Of a stretch of DNA of 64,000 nucleotides, positions 52,103 to 62,839 are shown in pieces. Made by a program: the position numbers and the translations under genes. This DNA is from Virgibacillus sp. MSJ-26 (GTDB taxonomy: Bacteria; Bacillota; Bacilli; Bacillales; Amphibacillaceae), in NCBI RefSeq assembly GCF_018918075.1, contig NZ_JAHLPW010000002.1, positions 186,001-250,000 of the forward strand, in the 5' to 3' direction. Below the pieces are notes generated by a model, which was not told where the DNA came from, made no database searches, and saw nothing but the letters and a program-made list of their open reading frames with translations. The stretch's first letter is position 1. Every line of letters starts with the position of its first letter.

Positions 52103-53122
52103 ATGAATAAAAAGACATTCTTAGTAACGGGTGCAGCTGGCTTTATTGGATCGCACCTAGCGAAGAGGCTTATAAAAGAAGACCATCGAGTAATAGGGGT
52201 AGATAATATTAATGATTACTATAACCCTAAATTAAAAAAGGATAGGATAAAACACTTAGGAAATGACAAATTTACTTTTATAAAAACAGATTTAGAAAAT
52301 CAAGACACAATTAATAATGTTTTTGATGAATATCAACCCGAAATTGTTGTTAATTTAGCTGCGCAAGCAGGGGTGCGGTATAGCCTTGAAAATCCACATG
52401 CCTATATTAATTCAAATGTTGTAGGGTTTATTAATATCTTAGAAGCTTGTCGTCATCATAATGTAGAACATTTAATTTACGCTTCATCAAGTTCAGTGTA
52501 TGGCGCTAATACTTCAAAACCTTTTTCAACGAGTGATAATATAGACCACCCCCTTAGCTTATATGCTGCAACTAAAAAGTCAAATGAACTTATGGCACAC
52601 ACATATAGTCACTTGTATGATTTGCCAACAACGGGGCTTCGTTTCTTCACAGTTTACGGTCCTTGGGGAAGACCAGATATGGCACTGTTTTTATTCACAA
52701 AAGCCATTATCAATGATGAAGCAATCGATGTCTTTAATCATGGAAATATGATGCGTGATTTTACATATATCGACGACATCATCGAAAGCATTACCCGATT
52801 AACGAAAAGGCCTGCACAACCTAATCCTGATTGGTCGGGTGTTAATCCAGATCCAGGAAGTAGTTATGCACCGTATAAAGTTTATAATATTGGAAATAAC
52901 AATCCAGTAAAATTGATGGATTTTATAGAAGCGATTGAAAATAAACTAGGTAAGAAAGCAGAGAAAAATTATTTACCTCTTCAAGCAGGTGATGTACCAG
53001 AAACTTATGCAAATGTTGAAGATTTATACAGAGACATTGAGTTTCAACCACAAACATCCATTCAAGATGGTATAAATAACTTTATTGATTGGTACCTTGA
53101 ATATTATGGGGTGATATTATGA
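52103..53122 (+). CDS. UDP-glucuronate 4-epimerase-like SDR enzyme
   Basis: 339 aa extended SDR. NAD loop [15 protein letters not shown] (~9-23), [20 protein letters not shown], Ser in YASSSSVYG and the catalytic YxxxK in [11 protein letters not shown], then [20 protein letters not shown]. The last motif with the LENPHAY block is typical of UDP-GlcA 4-epimerases (CapI/Cap1J, GlcA to GalA). The neighbouring UDP-sugar dehydrogenase could supply its substrate. Starts 5 nt after the dehydratase stop and its end overlaps the next start (ATGA). Confidence 0.9.
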   Translation: MNKKTFLVTGAAGFIGSHLAKRLIKEDHRVIGVDNINDYYNPKLKKDRIKHLGNDKFTFIKTDLENQDTINNVFDEYQPEIVVNLAAQAGVRYSLENPHAYINSNVVGFINILEACRHHNVEHLIYASSSSVYGANTSKPFSTSDNIDHPLSLYAATKKSNELMAHTYSHLYDLPTTGLRFFTVYGPWGRPDMALFLFTKAIINDEAIDVFNHGNMMRDFTYIDDIIESITRLTKRPAQPNPDWSGVNPDPGSSYAPYKVYNIGNNNPVKLMDFIEAIENKLGKKAEKNYLPLQAGDVPETYANVEDLYRDIEFQPQTSIQDGINNFIDWYLEYYGVIL

Positions 53123-54402
53123 CAAACAGAAAAATTGCAGTTGTTGGGTTAGGCTATGTTGGTTTACCTGTAGCTGTTGAGTTTGGTAAAAAACAAGATA
53201 TTATTGGATTTGATATAAATGAAAAGCGGATTGAGGAATTGAAAAATGGAATAGATATAACGAGTGAAGTGACTTGTGAAGACTTAAATCAAGCCTCTAT
53301 TGAGTTTACATCTAATCCTTCAGCGTTAAAAAAAGCTGACTTTATTATTGTGGCGGTACCGACGCCAATAAATGAGAATAAGCAGCCTGACTTAACTCCT
53401 TTACTTAAAGCATCTGAAACAGTCGGTGAAAATCTATCAAAAGGGTCAATTGTTGTTTATGAATCTACGGTATATCCTGGTGCAACTGAGCAAGATTGTG
53501 CACCTGTACTAGAAAAAGCTTCAGGTATCACTCGTGGAAAGGATTTCTTTATTGGCTATTCACCTGAAAGAATTAACCCAGGAGATAAGATTCATACTTT
53601 TAAAACGATTACAAAAGTCGTTTCTGGTGAAAATGAAGAAGTACTAGAGGTGGTTGCTCAAGTTTACGAATCAGTTGTTGAAGCAGGTGTACATCGAGCA
53701 AGCTCTATTAAAGTAGCAGAAGCAGCTAAAGTCATTGAAAATACTCAACGAGATTTAAATATCTCTTTAATGAATGAACTCGCAGTTATTTTTGACAAAT
53801 TAGATATCGATACAACAGAAGTTTTAGAAGCAGCAGGAACGAAATGGAACTTTTTAAACTTTACACCTGGCTTAGTAGGTGGACACTGTATAGGCGTTGA
53901 CCCATATTATTTAACACATAAGGCTCAAAAAATTGGTCATCATCCTGAAATTATTTTAGCAGGACGTAAAACAAATGATAATGTAGGTAAATTTGTTGCG
54001 ACATCACTGGTTAAGCAAATGATTAAGAAAAACATGCCTATTCAAGGTTCGAAAGTCACCATTCTTGGATTTACGTTTAAAGAAAATGTGCCTGACATCC
54101 GTAATACAAGAGTCATAGATATTGTGAAAGAGTTAGAAGAATTTGGAATTGAAGTGCAGATCACAGATCCCTATGCAGATACCGGAGAAGTTTTTGATGA
54201 ATATGGGATTTATTTAACTACCTATGAAGAATTGAAGCCTGCTGATGCTGCGGTTTATGCTGTTCCTCATGAAACCTATATTCGAAGTGGATGGGAACAG
54301 TTTGATGCTGTATTGAAACATGGGAGAGGTATTGTTGTTGATGTTAAAAGTTCATTAAACATACTTAAAAAACCTTCAAAGATTTCTTTGTGGAGATTAT
54401 AA
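53119..54402 (+). CDS. UDP-sugar 6-dehydrogenase, TviB/WbpO-like
   Basis: 427 aa. NAD loop [68 protein letters not shown], catalytic Cys in [19 protein letters not shown], and [16 protein letters not shown]. The [11 protein letters not shown] form points to UDP-GlcNAc/GalNAc dehydrogenases (TviB/WbpO branch) rather than UDP-glucose dehydrogenase. The product is a UDP-hexosaminuronic acid for an acidic polymer. It is likely to be a substrate of the BY-kinase (family knowledge). Confidence 0.9.
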   Translation: MTNRKIAVVGLGYVGLPVAVEFGKKQDIIGFDINEKRIEELKNGIDITSEVTCEDLNQASIEFTSNPSALKKADFIIVAVPTPINENKQPDLTPLLKASETVGENLSKGSIVVYESTVYPGATEQDCAPVLEKASGITRGKDFFIGYSPERINPGDKIHTFKTITKVVSGENEEVLEVVAQVYESVVEAGVHRASSIKVAEAAKVIENTQRDLNISLMNELAVIFDKLDIDTTEVLEAAGTKWNFLNFTPGLVGGHCIGVDPYYLTHKAQKIGHHPEIILAGRKTNDNVGKFVATSLVKQMIKKNMPIQGSKVTILGFTFKENVPDIRNTRVIDIVKELEEFGIEVQITDPYADTGEVFDEYGIYLTTYEELKPADAAVYAVPHETYIRSGWEQFDAVLKHGRGIVVDVKSSLNILKKPSKISLWRL

Positions 54403-54437
54403 AGTTTTAAAGTGATTAGAGTGGGGCAGGGGTAGTA

Positions 54438-55919
54438 ATGAGTAACGGCAAAAAAATAATTAGCGGTGTTCTCTGGACATTCACAGGGACTGGAGTACAA
54501 GTTATACTTCAATTTCTGGTATTTATAGCACTATCAAGGCTCCTTGAACCAGAAAGTTTCGGAGTGATGTCCACAGCACTAGCGCTTATAACTGTACTTT
54601 CAACATTTTCGAAATTGGGAATTGGTCCGTCAATAGTCCAAAAGGAAACAATTGAAGTAAAACATATTCAGACAGGTTATACGATATCACTAATATTTTC
54701 AACTATTTTAACCGCTATTGTTTGGTTTTCTTCTCCTTACATTGCCTCGTTTTTTGATATGGGTGAGTTGGAATCTGTTTTAAAAGTATTAGCTTTTATA
54801 CATTTAATACAAGGTTTTTCTGTAGTATCAGAAGCTCTCCTACAAAGAAAGTTAGAATTCAAGAAATTAGCGTTTGTGCAAGTAGTTTCTTATGTGGCTT
54901 ATGGAGTGGTAGGCATTACCTTATCGTGGTTTGAGTTTGGTGTTTGGTCCTTAGTTTTTGCTCAAATCACTCATGTATTACTTAAAACATATCTATTTTT
55001 AAAAATACAATCGCACTCTAAAAAACTTACAATAAAATATGATCTTGCTAAAGAGTTGTTATCATTTGGGTTTGGATATTCAGTTGGGATAATATATAAC
55101 CATTTGGCTCTGCAAGGTGACACTTTCGTTATTGGGAAATTTTTAGGGGCGTCTTCACTTGGAATCTACAGTAGGGCGTATCAACTTTTGGCTATGCCTG
55201 TTAATTTAGTGGGAACAGTAATAGAGAAGGTTCTTTTTCCTTCATTTTCGAGAATAGGTAGTAATATAACTAGGTTACAGGAAGTCTATAAAACTGCAAT
55301 TACTATAACTGCGTTAATCTGTTTGCCTTTAAGTGTTTTTCTAGTGATTTTAAGGAAAAGTATTATATTGTTGTTGTTTGGCAATATGTGGACTGATGCG
55401 ATTTTACCATTTGGAATCCTTATATTAGCTTTATTGCCACGAGTAAGTTATAAAATTAGTGATTCTTTGACTAAATCCCTTGGAAAGGTATTTAGGTCGG
55501 CTAACAGACAATTCATCTATGGAGTTTGTGTAATATTAGGGGTCTTAATAGGTCAGCTGTATGGTCTAAAGGGAGCTTCTATTGGGGTAGTGGTAGCCGT
55601 ATCAATAAACTATTTATTTATGGCCCAAATTGCATTATCTTTAAGTTCTCTTACGTGGAAGGATTTTCTTGTTGCGCACATTCCGGCAATTAAATTTACT
55701 GTACTTACTTTACTTCCAACATATTCTTCATATGTTTTATTAGAACGATTATCTATAAATAACTTTTTTTTGATTTTTATAACAAGTATTATGTTTTTTA
55801 GTATTAGCATTATAATAATATACTTTGCACCGTATTTTATATTTAAGGATAAGAAAAGAATATTACTTGAGACAAGAAGAAGGTTAATTAAAAAGATAAA
55901 GAGTATAATATTTAGCTGA
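54438..55919 (+). CDS. oligosaccharide flippase (Wzx, MOP superfamily)
   Basis: 493 aa with ~12-14 hydrophobic segments. The N-terminus SGVLWTFTGTGVQVILQFLV and LARLLEP-like LSRLLEPESFGVMSTALALI, then QALLQRKLEFKKLAFVQ-like LLQRKLEFKKLAFVQVVSY, are typical of the TuaB/WzxC branch of polysaccharide exporters. It flips lipid-linked repeat units across the membrane. Base composition becomes more AT-rich from here on, as is common for laterally shuffled polysaccharide genes. Confidence 0.92.
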   Translation: MSNGKKIISGVLWTFTGTGVQVILQFLVFIALSRLLEPESFGVMSTALALITVLSTFSKLGIGPSIVQKETIEVKHIQTGYTISLIFSTILTAIVWFSSPYIASFFDMGELESVLKVLAFIHLIQGFSVVSEALLQRKLEFKKLAFVQVVSYVAYGVVGITLSWFEFGVWSLVFAQITHVLLKTYLFLKIQSHSKKLTIKYDLAKELLSFGFGYSVGIIYNHLALQGDTFVIGKFLGASSLGIYSRAYQLLAMPVNLVGTVIEKVLFPSFSRIGSNITRLQEVYKTAITITALICLPLSVFLVILRKSIILLLFGNMWTDAILPFGILILALLPRVSYKISDSLTKSLGKVFRSANRQFIYGVCVILGVLIGQLYGLKGASIGVVVAVSINYLFMAQIALSLSSLTWKDFLVAHIPAIKFTVLTLLPTYSSYVLLERLSINNFFLIFITSIMFFSISIIIIYFAPYFIFKDKKRILLETRRRLIKKIKSIIFS

Positions 55920-56001
55920 AATTCTGATAATCAGGTGATAAAGGTATTTCCGTTCGTAATAAAACCGCTATTAAAAAGAAAAATAAAGGAGGTATAACGT
56001 G

Positions 56002-57255
56002 ATGATTAATGGTAAGTATATTGGTGTTTTATCTGGACTAGCATTCACATTGTTCCTGTTAGGGGTAAATGGCTCAGATTTTGGGATTTCCCCATTTATC
56101 ACTAGTAACAGAATAGCCATCTTTTTATTGGTATTAATAAATATAATAATAATTTTTAGAAATAACCATATTCACATCAATAAAAATATATTAATTATTT
56201 CTGTAACGTTTGTTTTGATTTCCATATGGGGGTTTATATCTATATTATTATCTCCGTTTCAAGGTAAAACATCTGTTTCACCTATAATAACCTGTATCTT
56301 AATAGCAATTGTTTTAATGCTAATTAGTAATATAATTCTATCAAATAATGATCACCTTCATGAGTATTTTTTAAATACAGTAATTTTGTTAGGAACATGT
56401 ATCTCAGTATTTTATTTGACGTGGGGCTATCTTAATGTAGGAAATTTAACGGATAACTATATGTGGAGAGTAACTTTTAGTACAACTAGTAATGGCTTGA
56501 ACAGAGTTCTAAATGGTTTGTTAGTTATTGGCATGTTAAATATCTTGGTTTTGTTTTCACTCATAAAAAAGAAAAGAATTTATACCATTTTTTCTTTAAT
56601 CACACTGATATCTTTGTTTATCTTGATTATAGTTACTGGTTCAAGGCAAGTACTTATTGGCTTAATTGTTACACTATTATTTACCATTATTTTAAATCTG
56701 TTTTTAAAAAAGCAACTTAGAAAAAACATTAAAAGAATAATTGTTATTTTGCCAGTTTTATCATTAGTAATATTCATGTTTTTTAAAAAAAATGCCCACC
56801 TATCGACCTGGTTTATAGATAGATTTATCAATAGGACAATGGAAGGCAGTACCGGTGATAGTGAAAGGACAGGTGTATTAAGAGAGGCTTTTTCATATAT
56901 AGAAAGTAATCCTTTTTTCGGTGTGGGACCTGGTGTATTTCCATCAATAAACAGTTATGGTTTATCGACACATAATGGCTACGTATATATGCTTGTAAGT
57001 TATGGACTAATACCAACAGTTACTTTAATCGTCATTATTTTAATTAGTTTGCTTGGAGGCTTTAAAAACTTAAAGAGAATCGCTGATGTAAACGCCTATA
57101 ACACCTATTTGTTTTCATTTTTCACAGTAACGGTATTGTTTTTTGTGTCAAACTTACTTAATGATTTAATGGATGAGTATTTCTTTTGGATAATGATTGT
57201 TTTTTTAGTTAGTATACCTTTCCATTATAAGAGACATTGTTTAAGGGGGGGATGA
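56002..57255 (+). CDS. O-antigen ligase/polymerase-like membrane protein (Wzy)
   Basis: 417 aa from ATG 56002 (AAGGAGG 9 nt upstream; GTG 55999 also possible). About ten membrane helices and a large loop with TGDSERTGVLREAFSYIESN, PFFGVGPGVFPSINSYGLST and HNGYVYMLVSYGLIPT, the Wzy_C signature of O-antigen polymerases/ligases. It should polymerise the repeat units delivered by the flippase. Very AT-rich, poly-hydrophobic. Confidence 0.85.
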   Translation: MINGKYIGVLSGLAFTLFLLGVNGSDFGISPFITSNRIAIFLLVLINIIIIFRNNHIHINKNILIISVTFVLISIWGFISILLSPFQGKTSVSPIITCILIAIVLMLISNIILSNNDHLHEYFLNTVILLGTCISVFYLTWGYLNVGNLTDNYMWRVTFSTTSNGLNRVLNGLLVIGMLNILVLFSLIKKKRIYTIFSLITLISLFILIIVTGSRQVLIGLIVTLLFTIILNLFLKKQLRKNIKRIIVILPVLSLVIFMFFKKNAHLSTWFIDRFINRTMEGSTGDSERTGVLREAFSYIESNPFFGVGPGVFPSINSYGLSTHNGYVYMLVSYGLIPTVTLIVIILISLLGGFKNLKRIADVNAYNTYLFSFFTVTVLFFVSNLLNDLMDEYFFWIMIVFLVSIPFHYKRHCLRGG

Positions 57256-57259
57256 AAAA

Positions 57260-58321
57260 ATGAAATATATACTGATACAGAGTAATGATTTTAAAATTAA
57301 AGAAATTGGGAAAAAACTGGAAGGTAAAGGGGTTAAGCTAATCCCAATTAATAGTTCGCCCATTATATTACCATTCTATATTATCCTGTATTTGTTGAAA
57401 TACGGCAAGCCGTCAGGGATAATTTATAGATATTTAAATGACTACCCAAGTGTTGTTAAGTCAGCTATACGGACGTTGTCTGAAGTGTTTGGTGTTATAA
57501 TAGCGCTCATCCTCAACTTTAAGATTATCTGGATTTGTCATAATATTGATAGAGAATCACATATGCACTATCCTTTTCTAACAAAGTTTAGAAGATGGAT
57601 TTTTAAGCGTTTTTCTAAAAAAATTTTGGTTACCGATCCATTATTAATAAAGTATGCAAAAAAGCAATTCCCTAAACAAAAAACTAAAATTGATTATATT
57701 ACTTTTGGCTCTTATCCAAGTAGGAATAAAGGAGATAAAACGCAAAAGACTGTAGAGATAATTAAGGAATTTGTAGTTTACCATAATAATAGAAGTGATA
57801 ACAATTTATTTGGGTTTGTTGCTGGGAATATTAATTGGAAAACGTCGCAGTTCTCTGCAATTCCTAAATTAATTTACGAATCAGGAAGAACAAAGCATAA
57901 TTTGAGATTTATTGTTATAGGACCAATAGGATCATATTTAAAAAAATATAATTATGAATTATACATTAAATTAAATAGTGATAGTAATATTTTGTTTTTG
58001 GATGGATATCATGAATTAAATCTGGATCAGATTTCAAATTACATAGATTTTTATTGGAGAGTGTATTTGGATTTATCGATACCAGCAACTATTTATGAGT
58101 CCGCGTATTATAAGAAGCCTATGGTTACTCAAAATATAGGGTTTTTAGGTGAGGCTGTGTCTGCATATTCACTAGGTTTTATAATTGACAGCGACTACAC
58201 AAATTTATCAGATGTGTTGAAAGGTATATCTAAATGGAATCCAGTGGGCGCGGAAAACTTTTTGAAAACTCATACCTGGGAAAAAACAGCGAATAAATTC
58301 CACGACATAATATCAAAATAG
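57260..58321 (+). CDS. glycosyltransferase-like protein
   Basis: 353 aa. The fold appears to be GT-B: an N-terminal part with a membrane-associated helix (PFYIILYLLKYGKPSGIIYR), KIIWICHNIDRESHMHYPFL and RRWIFKRFSKKILVTDPLLI, and a C-terminal donor region with LRFIVIGPIGSYLKKYNYEL, FLDGYHELNLDQISNYIDFY and YYKKPMVTQNIGFLGEAVSA. The order matches glycosyltransferase family 4-like proteins, but the usual E-x7-E is not obvious. The sugar is unknown. GGGGGGATG upstream; starts 5 nt after the polymerase stop. Confidence 0.72.
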   Translation: MKYILIQSNDFKIKEIGKKLEGKGVKLIPINSSPIILPFYIILYLLKYGKPSGIIYRYLNDYPSVVKSAIRTLSEVFGVIIALILNFKIIWICHNIDRESHMHYPFLTKFRRWIFKRFSKKILVTDPLLIKYAKKQFPKQKTKIDYITFGSYPSRNKGDKTQKTVEIIKEFVVYHNNRSDNNLFGFVAGNINWKTSQFSAIPKLIYESGRTKHNLRFIVIGPIGSYLKKYNYELYIKLNSDSNILFLDGYHELNLDQISNYIDFYWRVYLDLSIPATIYESAYYKKPMVTQNIGFLGEAVSAYSLGFIIDSDYTNLSDVLKGISKWNPVGAENFLKTHTWEKTANKFHDIISK

Positions 58322-58372
58322 TAATTTAATACCTTAAATGAAGTTTATAATCTATAAAATAGGAGGAAAGAA

Positions 58373-59524
58373 ATGAAGATTATTCATATGTGCTTAGCGA
58401 ACTATTATACAGATAATTATGGCTATCAAGAGAATATGCTGCCAATGCAGAACAAACTGGATGGACATGATGTAACCATAATTGCTTCAACTGAAATGTA
58501 TGTAAATAACAAAGAATTAGGTTATGTAAATCCAGGGGAGTACAAAAATGAGCACGGTATTAAAGTTATAAGGATTCCTTACAGAAAGATTCTTCCACAT
58601 AGAGCGATGCGTAAAATAAGAACATACACACATGTATATGAGATATTGAAAAATGAAAATCCAGACGTAATATTATTCCACGGCCCCCAGTCATATGACT
58701 TGTTAACTGTTGCAAGGTATAAAAAGGATAATCCAATGACTAAGCTTTACGTAGATAATCATGCGGATAGAGGTAATAGTGCTAGGGGGTATATTTCAAA
58801 AAATATATTGCATAAACTTTATTATAAAAAAATACTAAAGAAGTCCCTTCAATACATTGATAAGCTTTTTTATGTCACCTATGAAAGGAAACTTTTTTTA
58901 GAAGAAATTTATGGTGTAAGAGAAGAAAAAATGGAGTTTTATCCATTAGGCGGAACGGTAATAGAGGAAGAAGAAAGAATTCAAAATCGTAGAGAAAAAA
59001 GAAGAGAATTAAATTTTTCTGATGAGGATATTGTTCTAGTTCACGCAGGTAAAATGAATGCTAGCAAGAGAACATTTGATATAATTAATAATTTTAGCAA
59101 GGTCAATAATAAGAACTTAAAACTTATTTTGATTGGTTCCTTCACCAATAATGTCAGAGAGAAAATAATGCCACTCCTTAAGAAAGATAAAAGAATAAAG
59201 TATTTGGGATGGAAGTCAACAGAGGAACTGACAAAGTATTTTTGCGCCTCTGATCTTTATGTGCAACCTGGATCTCATACGGTATTAATGGAACAGGCAA
59301 CCTGTTGCTGGCTACCGGTAATAGTTGCTGATTTAAAAAGTTATAGATATCTATTACAAGATAGTAAACATGCTTGGATAATTAGTAATTCAGATGATAT
59401 GAAAAGGATTTTTGAGAATGTGAGCAAAAATCCTTCTATTTTGCATAATAAAACTAAATATGCTTATAAATTTGCTAAAGAAGTTTTAGATTATAAAAAA
59501 CTCGCAGCTAGATTAGAGAGATAG
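58373..59524 (+). CDS. glycosyltransferase family 4-like protein
   Basis: 383 aa, GT-B. N-terminal HMCLANYYTDNYGYQENMLP, DVTIIASTEMYVNNKELGYV, GIKVIRIPYRK; C-terminal VLVHAGKMNASKRTFDIINN, LILIGSFTNNV, IKYLGWKSTEELTKYFCASD and LYVQPGSHTVLMEQATCCWL, with E of LMEQA at the donor-binding position. Adds one sugar to the lipid-linked repeat unit on the cytoplasmic face. AGGAGGAAAG upstream. Confidence 0.88.
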   Translation: MKIIHMCLANYYTDNYGYQENMLPMQNKLDGHDVTIIASTEMYVNNKELGYVNPGEYKNEHGIKVIRIPYRKILPHRAMRKIRTYTHVYEILKNENPDVILFHGPQSYDLLTVARYKKDNPMTKLYVDNHADRGNSARGYISKNILHKLYYKKILKKSLQYIDKLFYVTYERKLFLEEIYGVREEKMEFYPLGGTVIEEEERIQNRREKRRELNFSDEDIVLVHAGKMNASKRTFDIINNFSKVNNKNLKLILIGSFTNNVREKIMPLLKKDKRIKYLGWKSTEELTKYFCASDLYVQPGSHTVLMEQATCCWLPVIVADLKSYRYLLQDSKHAWIISNSDDMKRIFENVSKNPSILHNKTKYAYKFAKEVLDYKKLAARLER

Positions 59525-59594
59525 CAGAACTCCTCATTAATATAAGATCAATAATAATCAAAAATACTTCATAGCTTCTAAGGAGTGTAAATTT

Positions 59595-60884
59595 ATGGAA
59601 AATAATAAAATGTGTGTAATAGGTTTGGGATATATTGGTTTACCGACAGCAGCTGTATTTGCTAATCAAGGCTGGCAGGTTACAGGCGTGGACGTCAATT
59701 CAGGTGTTGTGGATATGCTTAATAAAGGGAAAGTGCATATCAAAGAAATTGGATTGGAGAAGGTATTGAGTAAAGTAATAGAGAAGGGAAGTTTCTCTGC
59801 CAAAATGGTTCCAGAAAAAGCGGATGTTTTCATCATAGCTGTACCTACTCCTCATAACTCAGACTTAACCGCAGATTTAAATATTTTAAAAAACGCTATT
59901 AGGTCAATTATACCGGTTATAGAAAAAGGAAACAAAATTATTGTGGAATCAACAATACCACCTCGAACCATGTCCGACATAGTAACTCCAATAATTGAAG
60001 AATCCGGATTTGACACAGGAAAAGACATATTCTTAGCATATTGCCCAGAGAGAGTCTTGCCAGGGAGGATCTTAATTGAACTATTCAAGAACAATAGAAT
60101 AGTTGGTGGAACTAATACCTTAGCAGCTAAAGAAGCTGCTGATGTTTATCGTACTTTTGTAGAAGGAAAAGTGATAGAAACTAGTGCTGAAAGTGCTGAG
60201 ATGGCAAAGCTAATGGAAAATACCTTTAGGGATGTAAATATTGCTTTGGCAAATGAACTGACTAAGATATCTGAAGCTCTTGACATAAATGCTTTAGAGG
60301 TTATTTCTCTAGCAAACGAACACCCAAGAGTTAATATACATCAACCTGGACCAGGTGTGGGTGGCCATTGTTTAGCAGTAGATCCGTATTTCATAATAGA
60401 AAAAAATCCTGAAAATGCAAAAGTTATCGCTGAATCCCGAGAAGTTAATGAATCAATGCCGGCTTTTGTAGTAGACCAGGTTAAAAAGCTAGTTAGCAAG
60501 ACATCAAAAATTGCTGTTTTTGGGCTAGCCTATAAAGGAAATATCGACGATATTCGTGAAAGTCCTGCGTTGAAAATTGTAAACCATTTATACTCAGAAG
60601 GATATAAGGTCCAAGCTTATGATCCTTATGTTAAACAAGAACAGGTTCAATTTCAACTCTACAATTATGAAAAAGCATTACGCGATGCCGATGTGATGTT
60701 GATTCTTACTGATCATAATGAGTTTAAGAACATAGACTGGGAAGAAACTAAGTGCTTAATGAAGCAGGTAAATGTCTTGGATACTAAAAATTGTGTTGAA
60801 AACGTAACGGAAAATATCAACTATTATAACTTTGGTAATCTCTATGAATTAAAAGCTATTAAAACTTCTAGCCCTATCTATTAA
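59595..60884 (+). CDS. UDP-N-acetyl-D-mannosaminuronic acid dehydrogenase (WecC-like)
   Basis: 429 aa. NAD loop CVIGLGYIGLPTAAVFANQGW, IAVPTPHNSDLTADLN, VESTIPPRTMSDIVTP, YCPERVLPGRILIELFKNNR, AEMAKLMENTFRDVNIALAN, catalytic Cys in GPGVGGHCLAVDPYFIIEKN, FGLAYKGNIDDIRESPAL. YCPERVLPG and the GGHCLAVDPYF form are WecC/EpsD-type, giving UDP-ManNAcA from UDP-ManNAc. It is the second UDP-sugar dehydrogenase of the locus, of a different branch from 53119. The UDP-GlcNAc 2-epimerase needed to supply ManNAc is not in the window. AAGGAGTG upstream. Confidence 0.9.
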   Translation: MENNKMCVIGLGYIGLPTAAVFANQGWQVTGVDVNSGVVDMLNKGKVHIKEIGLEKVLSKVIEKGSFSAKMVPEKADVFIIAVPTPHNSDLTADLNILKNAIRSIIPVIEKGNKIIVESTIPPRTMSDIVTPIIEESGFDTGKDIFLAYCPERVLPGRILIELFKNNRIVGGTNTLAAKEAADVYRTFVEGKVIETSAESAEMAKLMENTFRDVNIALANELTKISEALDINALEVISLANEHPRVNIHQPGPGVGGHCLAVDPYFIIEKNPENAKVIAESREVNESMPAFVVDQVKKLVSKTSKIAVFGLAYKGNIDDIRESPALKIVNHLYSEGYKVQAYDPYVKQEQVQFQLYNYEKALRDADVMLILTDHNEFKNIDWEETKCLMKQVNVLDTKNCVENVTENINYYNFGNLYELKAIKTSSPIY

Positions 60885-60916
60885 AGTTAATAGTAAATAA
60901 AAGAAGTGTGATTATA

Positions 60917-62806
60917 ATGAAACAAAAAATTATCAACTATTATTTGCTTATGTCCCGTATGACTTTGAAACAATTTTATTATCGGTTTATTAAAATAACT
61001 AAATTTAAGTTTATTTACCCGAAATGGGGAACTCTATTATATCCTTTTAACAAAAGTAAAGTGATAGAGGATAATAATGTTGTTACTCCTTTTTTCTTAT
61101 GGAAAGACTTTAAAAAAATAAATAATGAAAAACAAAACTATAATTCAGATTTAATTAAAACAGCAAATGAGATTTGTAATAATGAGTTCACTTTTTTAAA
61201 TACCACCCATAAATTTGAAGGAAATTTTATTAATTGGTCTTCAGATGAACTAGATAAGTTATGGTTGTATTATTTAAATTACTTCGAATATTTATTGGTG
61301 TTAATAGAAAGTTACTATATGACTAAGGATGCAAAATATATAGTTAAGGCCCAAGAACTTATTGATAATTGGATTGATTCTACAAAACCTGGTCAAAAAA
61401 ATTCATGGGAAGCATATCCAATATCATTAAGATTAGTGCATTGGAGCTATTTATGGGAAGTACTAGAAGCAGAAGATATAGAACTTTATAATGGTTTTAA
61501 AGAAAAACTTGTTGGTTCAATAGAGCAACAAGTAAAGTTTTTAAACAACAATCTTGAAAAGGACTTAGCCAATAACCACTATACAGCAAATGGAAAAGCT
61601 TTATTCTGGATAGGTGTAACCTTTCCAAATATAAAATACTCTGATAGTTATTTAAAGACAGGTATTAATATTTTGTATGCTCAGTTATTAAAAGAGATAA
61701 GAAATGATGGATCTCAATATGAAAACTCTACTAGCTATCAACTTATGACAACTAAAGACTATATAGAAGTTCTTATATATGCTGAAAAAAACAATGTTGA
61801 TTTGCCTAAAGAGTTCTATTTTATTACTGAGAAAATGTTTAATTATTTAGTTAGTTTACAAAAACCCGATAAAAGCTTACCTCTGTTAAATGATTCTGCA
61901 AAAAATTATCCTATTAATGTAAATGAGTTACTTGCATTAGGGGCAATATTCTATGAAAGTGAAGAGCTTAAATTTAGTTCAGGGAGTATTGAACCACAAA
62001 ACCTATTAAAAATTTGTGGTATCAAAGGATATAAGGAATATTTCAGATTAGCTATCTCACCTCCCAAAAATACGTCATTACTATTAGAAGGTTCGAATTA
62101 TATTATATTTAGAGATGGATGGAGCCAGAACTCTAAATACCTATTGTTTGATGCAGGAGAGATTGGACCAAAACATAATGCTGGTCATGCCCATGCTGAC
62201 AACTTAAGTATATTCCTCCATGCATACGGTGAAGATATATTAATTGATCCTGGAACGTATGAATACGAAGCAGGATATAAAAGAGATTATTATAGGAGTA
62301 CAAAGGCTCATAACACTATCGAAATCGAAGATGAAGATCAATCAACCTTTTGGGGGCCATTTAGAGTCGGTTATATAGCTAATAGTAAGTTAGTTCAATT
62401 TGATAAAAACTCTACAACGGAAAAGGCAATTGCGAGCCACGATGGCTACAAAAGGTTAAAGCAAAAGATAATCCATACAAGAGAAATCGAATGGAACAAA
62501 GGCGATACATGGCTGGTAAAAGATCAAGTTCAAGGTAGTAGATCAAGTAAGGGGAAATTATACTATCAGATAGGAAACAAATGTAGATCAATTGAAGTTT
62601 ATGCCGATAGATGTATTTTGCAATTCGAACACTCAAATATACATCTTGAGTTTCATAGTGATATAGAATTAGATGTTGCGGTAGAGGATTCGTTTATGTC
62701 AAAGGAATGGAAAAAGGAAATAGAAAATAAAAAAATAGTTGTTTCATTTGTTGGGGACTTACCTGTAGAAATAACAACTCAAATAGAAATCTTCGGAAGA
62801 GAATAA
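60917..62806 (+). CDS. heparinase II/III-family protein (polysaccharide lyase-like)
   Basis: 629 aa from ATG 60917 (AAGAAGTG upstream; GTG 60908 possible). N-terminal alpha-toroid (~110-370; SWEAYPISLRLVHWSYLWEV, LANNHYTANGKALFWIGVTF, QYENSTSYQLMTTKDYIEVL) and C-terminal beta-sandwich of Hepar_II_III type (HNAGHAHADNLSIFLHAYGE, LIDPGTYEYEAGYKRDYYRS, KAHNTIEIEDEDQS). His and Tyr residues of these blocks are those used by such lyases. No signal peptide is present. It may trim or edit the uronate-containing polymer; similar proteins are common in polysaccharide loci, with little direct biochemistry. Confidence 0.87.
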   Translation: MKQKIINYYLLMSRMTLKQFYYRFIKITKFKFIYPKWGTLLYPFNKSKVIEDNNVVTPFFLWKDFKKINNEKQNYNSDLIKTANEICNNEFTFLNTTHKFEGNFINWSSDELDKLWLYYLNYFEYLLVLIESYYMTKDAKYIVKAQELIDNWIDSTKPGQKNSWEAYPISLRLVHWSYLWEVLEAEDIELYNGFKEKLVGSIEQQVKFLNNNLEKDLANNHYTANGKALFWIGVTFPNIKYSDSYLKTGINILYAQLLKEIRNDGSQYENSTSYQLMTTKDYIEVLIYAEKNNVDLPKEFYFITEKMFNYLVSLQKPDKSLPLLNDSAKNYPINVNELLALGAIFYESEELKFSSGSIEPQNLLKICGIKGYKEYFRLAISPPKNTSLLLEGSNYIIFRDGWSQNSKYLLFDAGEIGPKHNAGHAHADNLSIFLHAYGEDILIDPGTYEYEAGYKRDYYRSTKAHNTIEIEDEDQSTFWGPFRVGYIANSKLVQFDKNSTTEKAIASHDGYKRLKQKIIHTREIEWNKGDTWLVKDQVQGSRSSKGKLYYQIGNKCRSIEVYADRCILQFEHSNIHLEFHSDIELDVAVEDSFMSKEWKKEIENKKIVVSFVGDLPVEITTQIEIFGRE

Positions 62807-62839
62807 CTTAGTTTTAAGATTTGAAAGGTGTATGGAGAG